Assembly (NCBI GenBank): GCA_013791675.1
Contig: VMTI01000101.1
Coordinates: forward strand, 1 to 6,973
Direction: 5' to 3'
Source of the DNA: a bacterium
GTDB taxonomy: Bacteria; CG03
DNA: 6,973 nt
Of this stretch, positions 6,745 to 6,973 are shown in pieces (positions within the stretch are counted from its first letter, which is position 1; every line of letters starts with the position of its first letter). The position numbers and the translations under genes are program-made. The notes beneath the pieces are model-generated. The model was not told the origin of the DNA. It did not search any database and saw only the letters and a list, made by a program, of their open reading frames with translations.

Positions 6745-6973
6745 TAAAAACAAAAACTCCTATGCCTTTTCTTGACGCGAAAGAAAGAATAAACAGTTTC
6801 AATGAAGTTGCTTTGGGCTATACAAAAGCCGATGCCCTCAAAGAGGCTTCCCGCTGTCTTATGTGCAAAAACAAACCCTGCGTCGCGGGATGTCCTGTCG
6901 GTATAGACATACCCGCTTTCATTAAACTCATAATGGAAGAACGTTTTGAGGAATCTTATGAAAAAATAAAAGA
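6729..6973 (+). CDS. NfnB/GltD-like oxidoreductase subunit, N-terminal fragment (runs off window)
   Basis: Eighty-one codons are visible before the window ends, so this gene is 3'-truncated by the window and not broken. The N-terminus matches the GltD/NfnB family (glutamate synthase small-chain type, about 460 residues when complete). After TPMPFLDAKER and the EVALGYT stretch comes an iron-sulfur domain with C43, C46, C51 and C55 (CLMCKNKPCVAGCP), then GIDIPAFIKLI. The FAD and NADPH domains would lie beyond the window. The start is ambiguous: ATG 6729, ATG 6735 and GTG 6741 are all in frame, overlap the upstream stop by 16, 10 or 4 bases, and lack a good Shine-Dalgarno, so translation is probably coupled to the preceding gene. 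Together the two genes look like an NfnAB-type electron-bifurcating or transhydrogenase pair. A stand-alone GltD-like role serving the hydroxylase, as proposed for YgfK in purine clusters, is an alternative. Confidence 0.88.
   Translation, partial: MPMPVIKTKTPMPFLDAKERINSFNEVALGYTKADALKEASRCLMCKNKPCVAGCPVGIDIPAFIKLIMEERFEESYEKIK

Overview
The window is one strand of dense bacterial coding sequence: seven genes, all on the + strand, with short gaps or overlaps. There is no rRNA, tRNA, CRISPR array, insertion sequence or convincing terminator. Base composition is moderate. Codon use is lysine-rich with many AAA runs, mixed with GC-rich Ala/Gly stretches. The gene content (molybdenum hydroxylase, Nfn-type flavoprotein pair) suggests an anaerobic or fermentative bacterium. 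The overall look would suit an uncultivated lineage such as Elusimicrobiota, but this is an impression and not a placement.

Layout. Bases 1-119 are a non-coding leader with three stem-loops; the first is cut by the window edge and may be the 3' part of a riboswitch. A TSUP (TauE/SafE) membrane transporter follows at 120-872. An 85-base gap then holds two dyads, a weak promoter candidate and a strong Shine-Dalgarno (SD) sequence. Next comes a tight cluster: a cytosine-deaminase-like amidohydrolase (958-2181); the molybdopterin subunit (2201-4531) and [2Fe-2S] subunit (4535-5011) of a xanthine-oxidase-family hydroxylase; an exported staphylococcal-nuclease-fold protein (5008-5883); an NfnA-like FAD/NAD(P)/[2Fe-2S] flavoprotein (5893-6744); and the N-terminus of an NfnB/GltD-like partner (6729 to the window end).

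How they may work together. The amidohydrolase and the hydroxylase are both enzymes that typically act on N-heterocycles, so a purine, pyrimidine or related ring compound is a reasonable guess for the substrate. The hydroxylase genes have no FAD (medium) subunit gene between or beside them. The flavin-bearing Nfn-like pair downstream in the same run of genes is a candidate route for hydroxylase electrons to NAD(P) or ferredoxin. This is inference from gene order. The TSUP protein could move a substrate or product anion, but nothing in the sequence fixes its cargo.

Most unusual points: (1) the amidohydrolase keeps the HxH motif, the late His and the late Asp of cytosine deaminase but appears to have Leu where a metal-binding His is expected and Asp where the catalytic Glu is expected; (2) a two-subunit, FAD-less hydroxylase is linked to an Nfn-like pair; (3) a TTG-started secreted nuclease-fold protein, with an acidic insert and one substituted active-site residue, sits inside a redox operon; (4) the leader RNA structure is cut off at base 1.
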